Assembly: GCF_016093545.1 (NCBI RefSeq)
Contig: NZ_JADKYX010000002.1
Location: forward strand, 248,001-312,000
Direction: 5' to 3'
DNA from: Massilia rhizosphaerae
Lineage (GTDB): Bacteria; Pseudomonadota; Gammaproteobacteria; Burkholderiales; Burkholderiaceae_D
DNA: 64,000 nt
Shown: positions 20,454-30,381 of the stretch, in pieces
How positions within the stretch are numbered: the first letter of the stretch is position 1
Layout of the letters: the number at the start of each line of letters is the position of its first letter
Position numbers and translations under genes: made by a program
The notes under the pieces: model-generated
The model's input: only the letters and a program-made list of their open reading frames with translations
What the model was told of the DNA's origin: nothing
Database searches by the model: none

Positions 20454-20954
20454 TCACTCGAACTGGATGCGCGTGATGAAGTACGGCGTGTAGGCGCTGC
20501 CCTGTCCCTGCCAGATGATGGTGTCGATGGTCTTGCCGGCCGCGTTGATGTCCTTGAGCGGCACTTCGACGACGGCCCACGTCTTGGCCTTGGGCTGGAT
20601 GACGTAGTTCGCGTCGATCGCTTTGCCGTCGACCATGGCCTTGATCATCAGGGCCTGGCCGCCGTCCTTGCCGCCGTTGATGACGAAGGTCAGCTTGCTG
20701 TACCCCTCCGTGGAAAACGGCTCGTGGTGCAGCGCGAGGGCGCTCCACGGATCGCCCTGGACCCGGATCGGCTTGCCGTTGACGATGGGGACCGACAGCT
20801 GCGCCTTGGCCCAGCTCCAGTTCTGGAAACCGTTCTTCAACTCGTCATCGTAGACGACGAGGGGATGCGGCAAGTCCCCGGCCCGGGCCAGGCTCCCGCC
20901 GGACACGCCGGCCACACCGAGGGCCGCGAGGAACAGGCGACGCGATACGCTCAT
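20454..20954 (-). CDS. Tat-exported beta-rich protein, possible carbohydrate-binding fold
   Basis: A 166-residue protein with a twin-arginine signal (SRRLFL at residues 4-9) and cleavage after about residue 25 (LARAG). The mature part is rich in beta-strand-type sequence and aromatic residues (NGFQNWSWA, GDPWSALALHH, SKLTFVINGG, IWQGQGSAYTPYF), resembling jelly-roll carbohydrate-binding modules attached to cellulases or expansins. No catalytic domain is present. The fold call is from pattern only. It is convergent with the GST gene, 7 bp apart. Confidence 0.75.
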   Translation of the reverse strand: MSVSRRLFLAALGVAGVSGGSLARAGDLPHPLVVYDDELKNGFQNWSWAKAQLSVPIVNGKPIRVQGDPWSALALHHEPFSTEGYSKLTFVINGGKDGGQALMIKAMVDGKAIDANYVIQPKAKTWAVVEVPLKDINAAGKTIDTIIWQGQGSAYTPYFITRIQFE

Positions 20955-21094
20955 GATTGTCTCCTTCGATTATCGTTGTGATGCCTGCTTGAGGCAGGCA
21001 TGTCGATGCTACGACTGAAGTATATGCATGTCTAACGCCTGATGAAAATTCTCATCGCCCTCGTCGATTTCATAATGCCAACAATTCCAAAGCC

Positions 21095-21142
21095 AAATTC
21101 GGGGTCAGAGCATTTTTCGGGTCGAATTCGGGGTCAGAGCAC
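21095..21142. repeat. Left flanking repeats of the RAYT element (two direct copies)
   Basis: Two copies of AATTCGGGGTCAGAGCA occur at 21095-21112 and 21124-21142, separated by 11 bp. They reappear in inverted orientation on the right of the transposase gene, so the whole 21095-21993 segment has the form of a mobile element. Confidence 0.9.
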
Positions 21143-21236
21143 TTTTCGCAGCAAGGGGCTGCGCTCAATTGAGCCGCATCTATGACCGTACCGCCCACTT
21201 CGCTAAGGTCGGGGCTTCTCGTCTTCACGTGCTGCC

Positions 21237-21938
21237 ATGTCACGCCCTACACGCCTGGTACTGCCTGCGGTGCCGCTCCACATCATCCAACGCGGGAATA
21301 ATCGCGGCCCCTGTTTTGCCGGCCCGTCCGATTACCTTGTCTACCTGACCCTGCTGCGCCAATACGCGGCCGAGACCGCCTGCCACATCCACGCCTACGT
21401 CCTCATGACCAATCACGTTCATTTATTGCTGTCGACGGGCAGTCGTACCGGACCGAGCGTGCTCATGCGGCGTCTCGGCCAGCATTACGTCCAGTATTTC
21501 AACCGCCGGCAAGGGCGCAGCGGGACACTCTGGGAGGGACGGTTCCGATCCTGCCTGGTCGACAGCGAGCGCTACCTGCTGATCTGCCAGCGCTACATCG
21601 AGCTCAATCCCGTCCGGGCGCGCATGGTCGAGATGCCCGAGGCCTACCCCTGGTCGAGCTATCGGGCCAACGCATTGGGCGCCGAAGATCCGCTCGTCAC
21701 GCCGCACCTGGTCTACACCGGCCTGGGCAGGCATGACATCGACCGACGGGCGGCCTACCGCCACTTGTTCCGTGAAGACTTGTCCGAGCAATTGCTCACG
21801 GAGATACGACGCGCCGGCAACGGCGGCCGGCCGCTGGGATCGGCATCCTTCGTCGACGACGTCGCGAATACGATGGGATGGCGTCCCGCGCAGCGGCCTC
21901 GCGGCCGGCGTCGCGCTGACGAAAAACAAATGCCCTGA
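21237..21938 (+). CDS. REP-associated tyrosine transposase (RAYT, Y1/IS200-like)
   Basis: A 233-residue single-strand DNA transposase-like protein. The HUH motif is N-H-V-H-L-L-L (about residue 60), preceded by I-I-Q-R-G-N-N-R near the N-terminus. The likely catalytic Tyr is in C-Q-R-Y-I-E-L-N-P-V-R-A (about 120). The C-terminal part carries the E-L-N-P-V and W-S-S-Y features of the TnpA_REP group, and the tail is basic. It is flanked by inverted repeats of a GGGGTCAGAG motif. RAYTs nick and join REP hairpins; they are usually immobile housekeeping copies, but these flanks look element-like. Confidence 0.9.
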   Translation: MSRPTRLVLPAVPLHIIQRGNNRGPCFAGPSDYLVYLTLLRQYAAETACHIHAYVLMTNHVHLLLSTGSRTGPSVLMRRLGQHYVQYFNRRQGRSGTLWEGRFRSCLVDSERYLLICQRYIELNPVRARMVEMPEAYPWSSYRANALGAEDPLVTPHLVYTGLGRHDIDRRAAYRHLFREDLSEQLLTEIRRAGNGGRPLGSASFVDDVANTMGWRPAQRPRGRRRADEKQMP

Positions 21939-21941
21939 AAT

Positions 21942-21993
21942 GTGCTCTGACCCCGAATTTGTGCTCTGACCCCGAATTTTGACCCCGAATTTT
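21942..21993. repeat. Right flanking repeats of the RAYT element (two full and one partial copy)
   Basis: GTGCTCTGACCCCGAATTT occurs at 21942-21960 and again at 21961-21979, followed by a partial TGACCCCGAATTTT at 21980-21993. These are reverse complements of the left repeats. The last base falls in the stop codon of the neighbouring oxygenase gene, so the element directly abuts that gene. Confidence 0.9.
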
Positions 21994-22682
21994 CAGGTGG
22001 CGTCGTGGAAGATGATGCCGAGGGTGTGTCGATGGCCGCTGCGGATGCGGCTGACGCCGTGGCGCATGTTGACGCGGTAGATGCCGCGCGTGCCGTTGAC
22101 GGGGCGGGTGTGCACGGGGAAGACGACGGCGTCGCCCTGCCCCAGCGGCACCACTTCGACGCGCGATTGCATGCGCGGGCGCTGTTCCGTCAGGACGAAT
22201 TCGCCGCCGCTGAAATCGGCGCCGGAGCGTGACAGCAGCACCGCCACCTGCAGCGGGAACACGTGGTCGCCGTACAGGTCCTGGTGCAGGCAGTTGTAGT
22301 CGCCCGGGCCGTACTGCAGCAGCAGTGGCGTCGGCCGCAGCTGGCCGGCCGCGTGGCAGCGCGCCAGATAGTCGGCGTGCGCGTCCGGATAGCGTTCCGG
22401 GAGGCCAAGCACGGCCTGCCAGCGGTTGGCGATGCGCGCCAGCGGCGGATACAGCGCCGTGCGCAGGTCCGCCAGAGCGGGCGGCAGCGGGTATGCGTAG
22501 TAACGGTATTCGCCGCGCCCGAAACCGTGGCGCTCCATCACGACGCGGCTGCGGAACGGCGCGTCGTCGGCGTAGCCCGCCGCGTAAGCCGCGCACTGGT
22601 CCGCATCCAGCACGGACGGCAACACGGCGCAGCCGAACGTGTCCAGATCGTCGGCGACGCGGCCCCAGTCGACGTCCGTCAC
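21993..22682 (-). CDS. 2-oxoglutarate/Fe(II)-dependent oxygenase coupled to Ada
   Basis: A 229-residue protein. The jelly-roll metal site is visible as His133 and Asp135 (CLHQDLYGD), with a distal His near 208 and an Arg at about 218 for 2-oxoglutarate. The GTG start at 22682 overlaps the ada stop (GTGA) behind a GGAGG-like site; the nearest in-frame ATG would cut the N-terminus. Coupling to the alkylation-repair gene ada suggests a role in alkyl damage, as with AlkB, but the sequence resembles prolyl-hydroxylase-type oxygenases more than AlkB. The function is therefore inferred. Confidence 0.82.
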   Translation of the reverse strand: MTDVDWGRVADDLDTFGCAVLPSVLDADQCAAYAAGYADDAPFRSRVVMERHGFGRGEYRYYAYPLPPALADLRTALYPPLARIANRWQAVLGLPERYPDAHADYLARCHAAGQLRPTPLLLQYGPGDYNCLHQDLYGDHVFPLQVAVLLSRSGADFSGGEFVLTEQRPRMQSRVEVVPLGQGDAVVFPVHTRPVNGTRGIYRVNMRHGVSRIRSGHRHTLGIIFHDAT

Positions 22683-23806
22683 GCCTCCACCTCGTTGAAG
22701 GCAGCAGCCTGGCTGGCCTCGCGCCGGAGCAGCGCCTGCTTGCGCTCGACGCCCCACCGGTAGCCGGAGATCGAGCCGTCGTTGCGCACGACGCGGTGGC
22801 ACGGGATCGCCACCGCGACCGGATTGGCGGCGCAGGCGCCCGCGATGGCGCGCGCGCCCTGCGGCATGCCGAGGCGGGCGGCCAGTTCGGCATAGCCGAC
22901 CGTCTGCCCGGCCGGGATCTGGCGCAGCGCCTGCCAGACGCGCTGCTGGAACGCGGTGCCGCGCACGTCCAGAGGCAGGTCGAGGCCCAGACGCGGCGCT
23001 TCGACGAAGGCGACGACCTGGGCCACCGTGCGCTCGAAGCCCGGTTCGGCGCCGATCAATTCCGCTTTCGGGAAGCGGTCCTGCAAATCGCGCACGAGCG
23101 CGTCCGGATCGTCGCCCAGCAGGATGCAGCAGATGCCCTTGTCGGTCGCCGCCACGAGCAGCGCGCCCAGCGAACACTGCGCCACGGCGAAGCGGATGAC
23201 CTCCCCGCCCCCGCCGCTGCGATAGCGCTTGGGCGTCATGCCCAGCATGCCGGACGACGCGGCGTAGAAGCGGCCGCTGGAATTGAAGCCGGCGTCGTAG
23301 GCGGCCGCGGTGACGCTGTCCGCCTGCGCGAGTCCCTGCTGGAGGCGCTCGGCCCGGCGCGCCGCGGCATAGGCCTTGGGCGTGATGCCCGTGTGCGCCT
23401 TGAAGACGCGGTGGAAGTGGAAGCGGCTCATGCCGCAGGCCGCGGCCAGGCTGGCAAGGTCCGGCTCCTCCTCGGCGGCGTCGATCAGGCGGCAGGCCTT
23501 GGCCACGGCGTCGGCCTGGCGTTCGGCCAGCGGCGGCGCGTCCGGCCGGCAGCGCAGGCAGGCGCGGAAGCCCGCCGCCTCGGCGTCGGCGGGCGTCGCG
23601 TGGAAGGCGACGTTGGCGCGGCGCGGCGTGCGCGACGGGCACGAGGGCCGGCAGTACACGCCCGTGCTGCGCACGGAATAATAAAACTGGCCGTCGGCGT
23701 CGCGCGCGCGGGCGACGACGGCCGCCCAGCGCTCGTCGTCGGTGACGTAGGTGGCGGATGCGGCGACGGGTGCGGCGGCGGTGCGGCGGATGGTGGCGGT
23801 GTTCAT
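22679..23806 (-). CDS. ada: Bifunctional Ada: methyl phosphotriester sensor and O6-methylguanine-DNA methyltransferase
   Basis: A 375-residue DNA-repair protein and transcription activator. The N-terminal zinc domain has Cys52, Cys56, Cys83 and Cys86 (YCRPSC, CLRC); one accepts methyl from phosphotriesters. The AraC-type helix-turn-helix region covers about 105-200 (MSRFHFHRVFKAHTGITPKAY). The C-terminal methyltransferase domain has the active-site motif P-C-H-R-V-V near residue 335. It overlaps the oxygenase gene by four bases. Family members activate their own operon after methylation. No clear Ada box was seen upstream. Confidence 0.96.
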   Translation of the reverse strand: MNTATIRRTAAAPVAASATYVTDDERWAAVVARARDADGQFYYSVRSTGVYCRPSCPSRTPRRANVAFHATPADAEAAGFRACLRCRPDAPPLAERQADAVAKACRLIDAAEEEPDLASLAAACGMSRFHFHRVFKAHTGITPKAYAAARRAERLQQGLAQADSVTAAAYDAGFNSSGRFYAASSGMLGMTPKRYRSGGGGEVIRFAVAQCSLGALLVAATDKGICCILLGDDPDALVRDLQDRFPKAELIGAEPGFERTVAQVVAFVEAPRLGLDLPLDVRGTAFQQRVWQALRQIPAGQTVGYAELAARLGMPQGARAIAGACAANPVAVAIPCHRVVRNDGSISGYRWGVERKQALLRREASQAAAFNEVEA

Positions 23807-23943
23807 CTCGGTCTCCAGATTCTCGATGGCCCCATCGTAAGCGCGGGCGCCCCGGCAAACACTTCGGGTCTTGCTTTCGAATTCGCGATGCTAGAATAAC
23901 GCCTCTCATCGCCGAGGCGGCACCCAGGATTCCGGAGAGTAGT

Positions 23944-24663
23944 TTGGACGAACAGATCGCGCAAGACAGCACACCCATTTTCCAGCGCATCAAGGACTAT
24001 CTGCTCGGCGAAATCGCGGCGGGCCGCTGGAAGGAAGGCGATCTGGTGCCCTCCGAGCAGGCGCTCGTGCGCCAGTTCGGTGTCTCGCGCATGACCGTCA
24101 ACCGGGCCGTGCGCGAACTGACGGCGGAACAGGTGCTCACGCGCCGCCAGGGTTCGGGCACCTATGTCGCGCCGCAGAAGTACCAGGCCACGCTGGTCGA
24201 GATCCGCAACATCGCCGACGAAGTGCGCGCGCGCGGCCATGTCCACGCGAGCCGCCCGCACCTGCTCGAACAAAGCCCGGCCGCCGAGGCGCTGGCGCGC
24301 CAGTTCGAACTCGAACCCGGCACGCCGCTGTTCCACTCGCTGATCGTGCACGACGAAAACGGCCAGCCGATCCAGGTCGAGGACCGCTGGGTCAATCCGG
24401 CCTGTGCGCCCGCCTACCTGGAGCAGGATTTTGCGCGCATCACGCCCAACGAGCACCTAATGACGGCCGCGCCGCTGCAGGGCGCCACCTACAGCATCGA
24501 GGCATTGCCGGCGCCGCGCGACGTGGCCGAGATGCTGGACGTCGCGCCCGGCACGTCGTGCCTCGTGCTCAAGCGCCGCACCACGTCGAACGGCCAGGTG
24601 GCGTCGGTCGTGACGATGTGGCACCCGGGACATTTATACAAGTTCACCGGCAGCGTCGGCTGA
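23944..24663 (+). CDS. hutC: Histidine utilization repressor, GntR/HutC family
   Basis: A 239-residue repressor that releases the hut promoter when urocanate binds. The N-terminal GntR winged helix (about 10-78) shows V-P-S-E-Q-A-L-V-R-Q-F-G-V-S-R-M-T-V-N-R-A. The C-terminal UTRA ligand domain (about 95-235) contains the HutC-type E-I-R-N-I-A-D-E-V-R-A-R-G-H and D-F-A-R-I-T-P-N-E. A TTG start at 23944 is inferred: GGAG lies seven bases upstream and no suitable ATG exists. It is separated from the hut operon by the GST, RAYT and ada genes, an unusual gap. Confidence 0.92.
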   Translation: MDEQIAQDSTPIFQRIKDYLLGEIAAGRWKEGDLVPSEQALVRQFGVSRMTVNRAVRELTAEQVLTRRQGSGTYVAPQKYQATLVEIRNIADEVRARGHVHASRPHLLEQSPAAEALARQFELEPGTPLFHSLIVHDENGQPIQVEDRWVNPACAPAYLEQDFARITPNEHLMTAAPLQGATYSIEALPAPRDVAEMLDVAPGTSCLVLKRRTTSNGQVASVVTMWHPGHLYKFTGSVG

Positions 24664-24972
24664 CGACGTCGCCTGGACGTTCGGACTTCGGTGATAATTG
24701 GTGAGGTCCATCAGGAACATCGAGGATGTTGAGATTTTGTACAAAGCTCACGAACACGTTCCAAAAAAATCGGTTATTATTCCGATTAAACCCCGCCTGA
24801 CAATCCTCTTGCAGCTCTTCCACTATTGAATATTGCACACATCGGCACCACCTTTGTGCAGCAAGCCAGTCTGACAAGTACGGAAACCGGCTGACACTAC
24901 CGAGCAGGATCGACGAGAGGTCCACGAAAAGACCTGCAGGCGTTAATTGACCTACCTCTCACTGAGGAAAAC
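24664..24972. other. Intergenic leader before trxA
   Basis: 309 bp between hutC and trxA, AT-richer than its surroundings, with no convincing gene. It must hold the trxA promoter; I could not pick a unique -35/-10 pair. A GAGGAAA ribosome site lies directly before trxA. Confidence 0.6.
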
Positions 24973-25299
24973 ATGAGCGAAAACATCAAACACATCAGCG
25001 ATGCATCTTTCGAAACCGACGTGCTGAAGTCCGAGCGTCCGGTCCTCGTCGACTTCTGGGCCGAGTGGTGCGGCCCCTGCAAGATGATCGCGCCGATCCT
25101 GGAAGAAGTCGCAAAAGAATACGATGGCAAGCTGCTGATCGCGAAGATGGACGTCGATGCGAACCAGGCCGTACCGGCCAAGTTCGGCATCCGCGGCATC
25201 CCCACGCTGATCCTGTTCAAGAACGGTGTCGCAGCCGCCCAAAAAGTCGGCGCCATGGCCAAAGGCCAGTTAACTGCTTTCATCGATAGCAACATCTGA
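24973..25299 (+). CDS. trxA: Thioredoxin 1
   Basis: A 108-residue disulfide reductase of the cytoplasm. The active site W-C-G-P-C is at residues 32-36, preceded by [13 protein letters not shown]. The cis-Pro region G-I-R-G-I-P-T-L is near residue 75. A strong GAGGAAAAC ribosome site precedes the ATG. It sits directly upstream of rho, the usual betaproteobacterial and enterobacterial arrangement. Confidence 0.98.
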   Translation: MSENIKHISDASFETDVLKSERPVLVDFWAEWCGPCKMIAPILEEVAKEYDGKLLIAKMDVDANQAVPAKFGIRGIPTLILFKNGVAAAQKVGAMAKGQLTAFIDSNI

Positions 25300-25309
25300 T
25301 ACCATTGGT

Positions 25310-25335
25310 GGCGGCAGCGCGCCCGCACTGCCGCC
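25310..25335. other. GC-rich hairpin in the trxA-rho spacer
   Basis: GGCGGCAG (25310-25317) pairs perfectly with CTGCCGCC (25328-25335) around a 10-base loop. No U-tract follows, so it is a poor intrinsic terminator. It may stabilise the trxA 3' end or take part in the autoregulated rho leader. Confidence 0.5.
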
Positions 25336-25437
25336 TGTTCCGGACCGGGTAGGCGATCGATTCCGATCCTATCCCTTTGATTAACCCACGCAGTCCCCTC
25401 CCCTACCTTTACATTCCCGTCACGGGACACCCGACAC

Positions 25438-26700
<1,263 letters not shown>

Positions 26701-26724
26701 TCCTCCAGCCCTGGCATCGAACGG

Positions 26725-26756
26725 AAAAGGCGAGTCGTACTCGCCTTTTTTGTTTT
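26725..26756 (+). terminator. Intrinsic terminator after rho
   Basis: The stem AAAGGCGAGT/ACTCGCCTTT (26726-26735 with 26739-26748) closes a 3-base loop and is followed by a T-rich run to 26756. It lies 25 bp after the rho stop. Confidence 0.93.
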
Positions 26757-26836
26757 ATGCGCTACGATTCATCCATGTCAAGCCTTGGGCGACCAGGGAG
26801 CGGAAAATCCGCCCCGAGCCCACCAAGGAGATGACG

Positions 26837-27112
26837 ATGATGACGCCCGACGAATTGCGCGACGTCCCGGCCCAGCGCAACAAGGACCTGTTGCTCGACC
26901 GCCGGCTGACGGTCCTCGAAACCCGCTTCGACACCACGCTGACCATGTTACCCAACAAAGCAGACCTGGCGGAACTGAAGGCCGAACTCAAGGCCGACAT
27001 CCACGGCGAGTCGGCCCACCTGAGCAAATGGATGGCGGCAACCGCCATCACGATGGTCATCGGTTTCGGCGGCATGATCCTCACCATGATGGCGCGCCTG
27101 CCGCATGCCTGA
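26837..27112 (+). CDS. Small coiled-coil protein with one C-terminal membrane segment
   Basis: A 91-residue protein of unknown function. The first half is charged and helical, with a coiled-coil heptad look (NKADLAELKAELKADI). A single hydrophobic segment follows (about residues 62-85, TAITMVIGFGGMILTMM), so it is probably a tail-anchored inner-membrane protein. Three in-frame ATGs are clustered at 26831-26842; 26837 is preferred because AAGGAG ends six bases earlier. Similar short proteins are common but uncharacterised. Confidence 0.7.
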   Translation: MMTPDELRDVPAQRNKDLLLDRRLTVLETRFDTTLTMLPNKADLAELKAELKADIHGESAHLSKWMAATAITMVIGFGGMILTMMARLPHA

Positions 27113-27253
27113 ACCGCACCGGTTGCCTTGGGACCTCGGCTGGCTTATAATCGCCGGTTCCGTATCCACCCTGGCAAGTGATCGGCAATCGGGTCAAGAA
27201 GCAGGTCGACCGACGAAGTGCCGTTTGGCTACCAAACTAACCGAGGCAAAACC

Positions 27254-27523
27254 ATGAAGACCGATATCCATCCGGATTACCGCGAAGTCGTGTTCCACGA
27301 CCTGTCCTGCGATTTCAAATTCATCACCCGTTCGACCATCTCGACCCGCGAAACCATCAATTTCGAAGGTAAAGATTACCCGCTGGTCAAGATCGAGGTG
27401 TCCGCTGAATCGCACCCGTTCTTTACCGGCAAGCACAAGATCGTCGACACCGCTGGCCGCGTTGAAAAATTCCGCCAGAAGTTCGGCTCGGTCGGCTCGA
27501 AGACCAGCGTCGCCAACGGCTAA
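27254..27523 (+). CDS. rpmE2: 50S ribosomal protein L31 type B
   Basis: An 89-residue protein starting [16 protein letters not shown]. The zinc-ribbon CxxC pairs of type A L31 are missing; only one Cys is present (DLSCDFKF). This is the zinc-independent form, usually favoured under zinc shortage. The spacing and ending ([19 protein letters not shown]) are typical. No clear Zur box was identified upstream, and this may be the only L31 of the genome. A strong terminator follows. Confidence 0.95.
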   Translation: MKTDIHPDYREVVFHDLSCDFKFITRSTISTRETINFEGKDYPLVKIEVSAESHPFFTGKHKIVDTAGRVEKFRQKFGSVGSKTSVANG

Positions 27524-27566
27524 GTCCCCGACGCGCGAACACCGGGAGGCCCACGGGCTTTCCCAG

Positions 27567-27594
27567 AAGGAAGCCGCTGGCTTCCTTTTTTTTT
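27567..27594 (+). terminator. Intrinsic terminator after rpmE2
   Basis: The stem AAGGAAGCC/GGCTTCCTT (27567-27575 with 27579-27587) has a 3-base loop and an uninterrupted T-run to 27594. Confidence 0.95.
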
Positions 27595-27690
27595 CGCGTT
27601 ACGACTGGTAGCAATGCCACCCGCGACGCTTTTGCACGGTCCCCTTATACTACGCGACATTAATTTACTGCATTATTTCGCGCGCTATCG

Positions 27691-29451
27691 ATGAAACCCG
27701 TCCGCCTTCCCGCCGCCGCCACCCTCGCGCTGCCACGCTGGGCTTTGTACGCACTCGGCCTGCTGTACATCCTGCCCGGCCTCATCGGGCGCGATCCCTG
27801 GAAGGATGACGCCGCCAGTTTCGGCATCATGTGGACGATGGCGCACGGCGGCATCCACGACTGGCTGTTGCCGAACGTCGCCGGCCTGCCGTCGCCCGAC
27901 GAAGGTCCGCTGACGTTCTGGCTCGGCGCGCTGTGCATCAAGCTGTTCGGCTGGCTCGTGGGCGACGTGCTCGGGGCGCGCATCTCGACCATCGGCATCT
28001 TCGTGCTGGGCACGGTATCGCTGTGGCACACCGCCTTCCACCTGGGCCGGCGTTCGGAAGCCCAGCCGCTGCGCCTGGCCTTCGGCGGCCAGCCGGAACC
28101 GGACGACTACGGGCGCACGCTGGCCGACACGGCCGTCCTGATCTATCTCGGCTGCCTCGGCCTGTTGCTGCACAGCCACGAGACGCTGGCCGTCACGCTG
28201 CAGGGTGCGCTGCTGTCCTGGTTCCTGTTCCGCTCGGTACGCTATATCGAGGACGCCACGCCACGCAACGCCGTGCTCGTCGGTGTCGCGCTGGGGCTGC
28301 TGACCCTGGCGCGCGGCTACGCACCGCCGCTGGCCCTGCTGGCCGCGCTCTACCTGTGCACCCGCGTCCTCAAGCTGCCGTCCGCCCCGCTGCTCCGCCA
28401 CCTCGGCCAGGCCGCCGGCACCGCGCTCGCCGTCACCCTCGTGTGGGTCGTGCCGGCCACGCTGGCGCATCCGTACGGCATGTCGCCCGTCGCCGACTGG
28501 CTGGCCTGGAACGCCGAGCAGCTGGGCGTGCCGGGCTGGCATGCGATCAAGGCCTTCTTCCGCGTCGGCATCTGGTATTTCTGGCCGGCCTGGCCGTTCG
28601 CCGCCTGGGCCGCCTGGGCCTGGCGCCGGCAGCACGGGCTGCTGCACATCATCCTGCCGACCTGCTTCGTCGGCGTCCTCGCGCTCGTGATCGTGTGCGA
28701 CCCCGTGCCCGAAAGCACGGACCTGCTCAAGCTGCTGCCGCCGATGGCATTGATGGCCGCGTTCGGCCTGCCGACCATGAAGCGGGGCGCGATCAATGCG
28801 ATCGACTGGTTCTCGGTGATGGTGTTGACCCTGCTGGGCGGGCTCGTCTGGATGTTCTGGATCGCCAAGCTGACGGGCTGGCCCGCGCAACTGGCCAAGA
28901 ACGCCCTCAAGCTGGTGCCGGGCTTCAAGCCGGAATTCGGCATCGTCGCCTTCCTCGTCGCGGCCGCGACGACGGTCGGCTGGATCTTCCTCGTGAACTG
29001 GCGCCTGTCGCGCCAGCCGTCCGTGCTGTGGCGCGCGGTGGTGCTGTCGTCGGGCGGCCTGATCCTGCTGTGGGTCCTGCTGATGACGCTGTTCCTGCCC
29101 GACCTCAACTACGGCAAGAGCTACGCCAGCGTGGCCCAGCAGATCGTCGCGCGCCTGCCGGCCGACGCCGACTGCATCGACACCAACGTCGGTGCGGCCC
29201 AGCGCGCATCGTTCGCGTATTTCGGCCACCTGCCCTTCGCCCCCGTCGACGGCGGCACGTGCCACTTCCTGCTGCTGCAGGACAGCGTCGGCCGGAAGGC
29301 ATCTGCACAGACGGGCCCGATGCAGAACGGCGCGCTGGTGCGCGGCGGGGCCGCGCTGCCGTTCCACGGCCGCGACTGGACCCTGCTGTGGGAAGGCCGC
29401 CGCCCGTCCGACCGCGACGAACGCTTCCGCCTGTACCGGCGCGTGCGCTGA
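27691..29451 (+). CDS. GT39/ArnT-like integral membrane glycosyltransferase
   Basis: A 586-residue inner-membrane protein with about 11-12 hydrophobic segments and a soluble periplasmic C-terminus (about 470-586). The first periplasmic loop has the acidic pair of the GT-C fold (GRDPWKDDAASFGI, residues about 32-45), where the catalytic Asp of PMT/ArnT enzymes lies, followed by DEGPLTFWLGAL. Such enzymes transfer a sugar from a polyprenyl-phosphate donor to lipid A, protein or glycan; the acceptor is unknown. It stands alone between two terminated units. Confidence 0.85.
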   Translation: MKPVRLPAAATLALPRWALYALGLLYILPGLIGRDPWKDDAASFGIMWTMAHGGIHDWLLPNVAGLPSPDEGPLTFWLGALCIKLFGWLVGDVLGARISTIGIFVLGTVSLWHTAFHLGRRSEAQPLRLAFGGQPEPDDYGRTLADTAVLIYLGCLGLLLHSHETLAVTLQGALLSWFLFRSVRYIEDATPRNAVLVGVALGLLTLARGYAPPLALLAALYLCTRVLKLPSAPLLRHLGQAAGTALAVTLVWVVPATLAHPYGMSPVADWLAWNAEQLGVPGWHAIKAFFRVGIWYFWPAWPFAAWAAWAWRRQHGLLHIILPTCFVGVLALVIVCDPVPESTDLLKLLPPMALMAAFGLPTMKRGAINAIDWFSVMVLTLLGGLVWMFWIAKLTGWPAQLAKNALKLVPGFKPEFGIVAFLVAAATTVGWIFLVNWRLSRQPSVLWRAVVLSSGGLILLWVLLMTLFLPDLNYGKSYASVAQQIVARLPADADCIDTNVGAAQRASFAYFGHLPFAPVDGGTCHFLLLQDSVGRKASAQTGPMQNGALVRGGAALPFHGRDWTLLWEGRRPSDRDERFRLYRRVR

Positions 29452-29478
29452 TCCGCCGCGCGCGGGCGCGCTAACCGT

Positions 29479-30096
29479 TCATGCGCGGCGCCGGATCCGC
29501 CCGTCGTCCGCCCGTACGCGCGCGCTCTGGCGCCGGCGCCATGCCAGCGTCGAGCACACGCCCAGGCCGGCCAGCAGCATGCCCCAGGTCTGCGGCTCCG
29601 GCACCGGAGAAATCGTCAGATCGGCGCCAAAAGCCCCGCCGCCGGCACCGCGCACCTGGCCATTCACCTGGATCGCGTAGGATCCCCTCGTCAGTCCATA
29701 GCCAGCCAGCGACCAGGAATCGGGCGCGCCGGGATCGACGCCAGTCCCGTTGAGGCCCGCGATGGCGGTGCCCAGCATGGCCTTGGTGACGGGGTCGTAG
29801 CGGTACAGGGAGAGACCCGTGATCAGGAGATCCTTCGTTTGCGGCGTGTCCAGGTAGGACGACGTCAGCGACGCGGCCGCGTCGAACGGCGTGCCGACGT
29901 CGAAGGTGAAGATGTCGGTGAAGGTGCTGCCGGTAGTCGATTGTGCGAACGTATCGCCGAAATGCGCGTTGAAGCCGCCCAGGCCGTCGTCCACCGTCAC
30001 GATGGGTGCCGTGCGGTCGACCGTTGCCGCGTCCGCGCCTTGCGCCACAAGGGCCGCGCCCGCCGCCATGGCCAGAACGAGAAATTTGAGTTTCAT
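29479..30096 (-). CDS. FxDxF-type PEP-CTERM exported protein
   Basis: A 205-residue extracellular protein. A Sec signal peptide (about 1-23, ADA) is followed by a beta-rich domain with FGDTF and FTDIFTFD segments, then the PEP-CTERM sorting tag: V-P-E-P-Q-T-W, a hydrophobic helix (GMLLAGLGVCSTL) and R-R-R. It would be cleaved by exosortase EpsH/XrtA-type machinery, not encoded here. Oddly, about 15 further residues rich in Arg follow the basic cluster, longer than the usual tag. Confidence 0.9.
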   Translation of the reverse strand: MKLKFLVLAMAAGAALVAQGADAATVDRTAPIVTVDDGLGGFNAHFGDTFAQSTTGSTFTDIFTFDVGTPFDAAASLTSSYLDTPQTKDLLITGLSLYRYDPVTKAMLGTAIAGLNGTGVDPGAPDSWSLAGYGLTRGSYAIQVNGQVRGAGGGAFGADLTISPVPEPQTWGMLLAGLGVCSTLAWRRRQSARVRADDGRIRRRA

Positions 30097-30381
30097 GATA
30101 GTTCCGTTGAGAGATTAATCGGACTCGCTATCCAGGAACGCGTGTCTTTACACTGATCCGTCGGCACAGCTTAAATTCTCCACGCCTGACTAACCGTTAG
30201 ATCTCGCACAAATTTCACGCATTTCCAAACTGAAAAGAATTTTCCAACCAGGAACTTTTTGTCCTAAAACAATTTATTTCGGAAAAAGGCGAATTTGAGG
30301 GAAGTCAATCCGCCATGGAGGCGCTTGATCAAAATGGAATGTGCGGGCTGTCCCTGCCGCCGTTCAACGAAAGGACACTCC

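Noticed and set aside
24741..24765. TTGTACAAA before trxA as a second HutC site
   Set aside because: It lacks the AGTTGT/ACAACT arms and lies far from any hut promoter.
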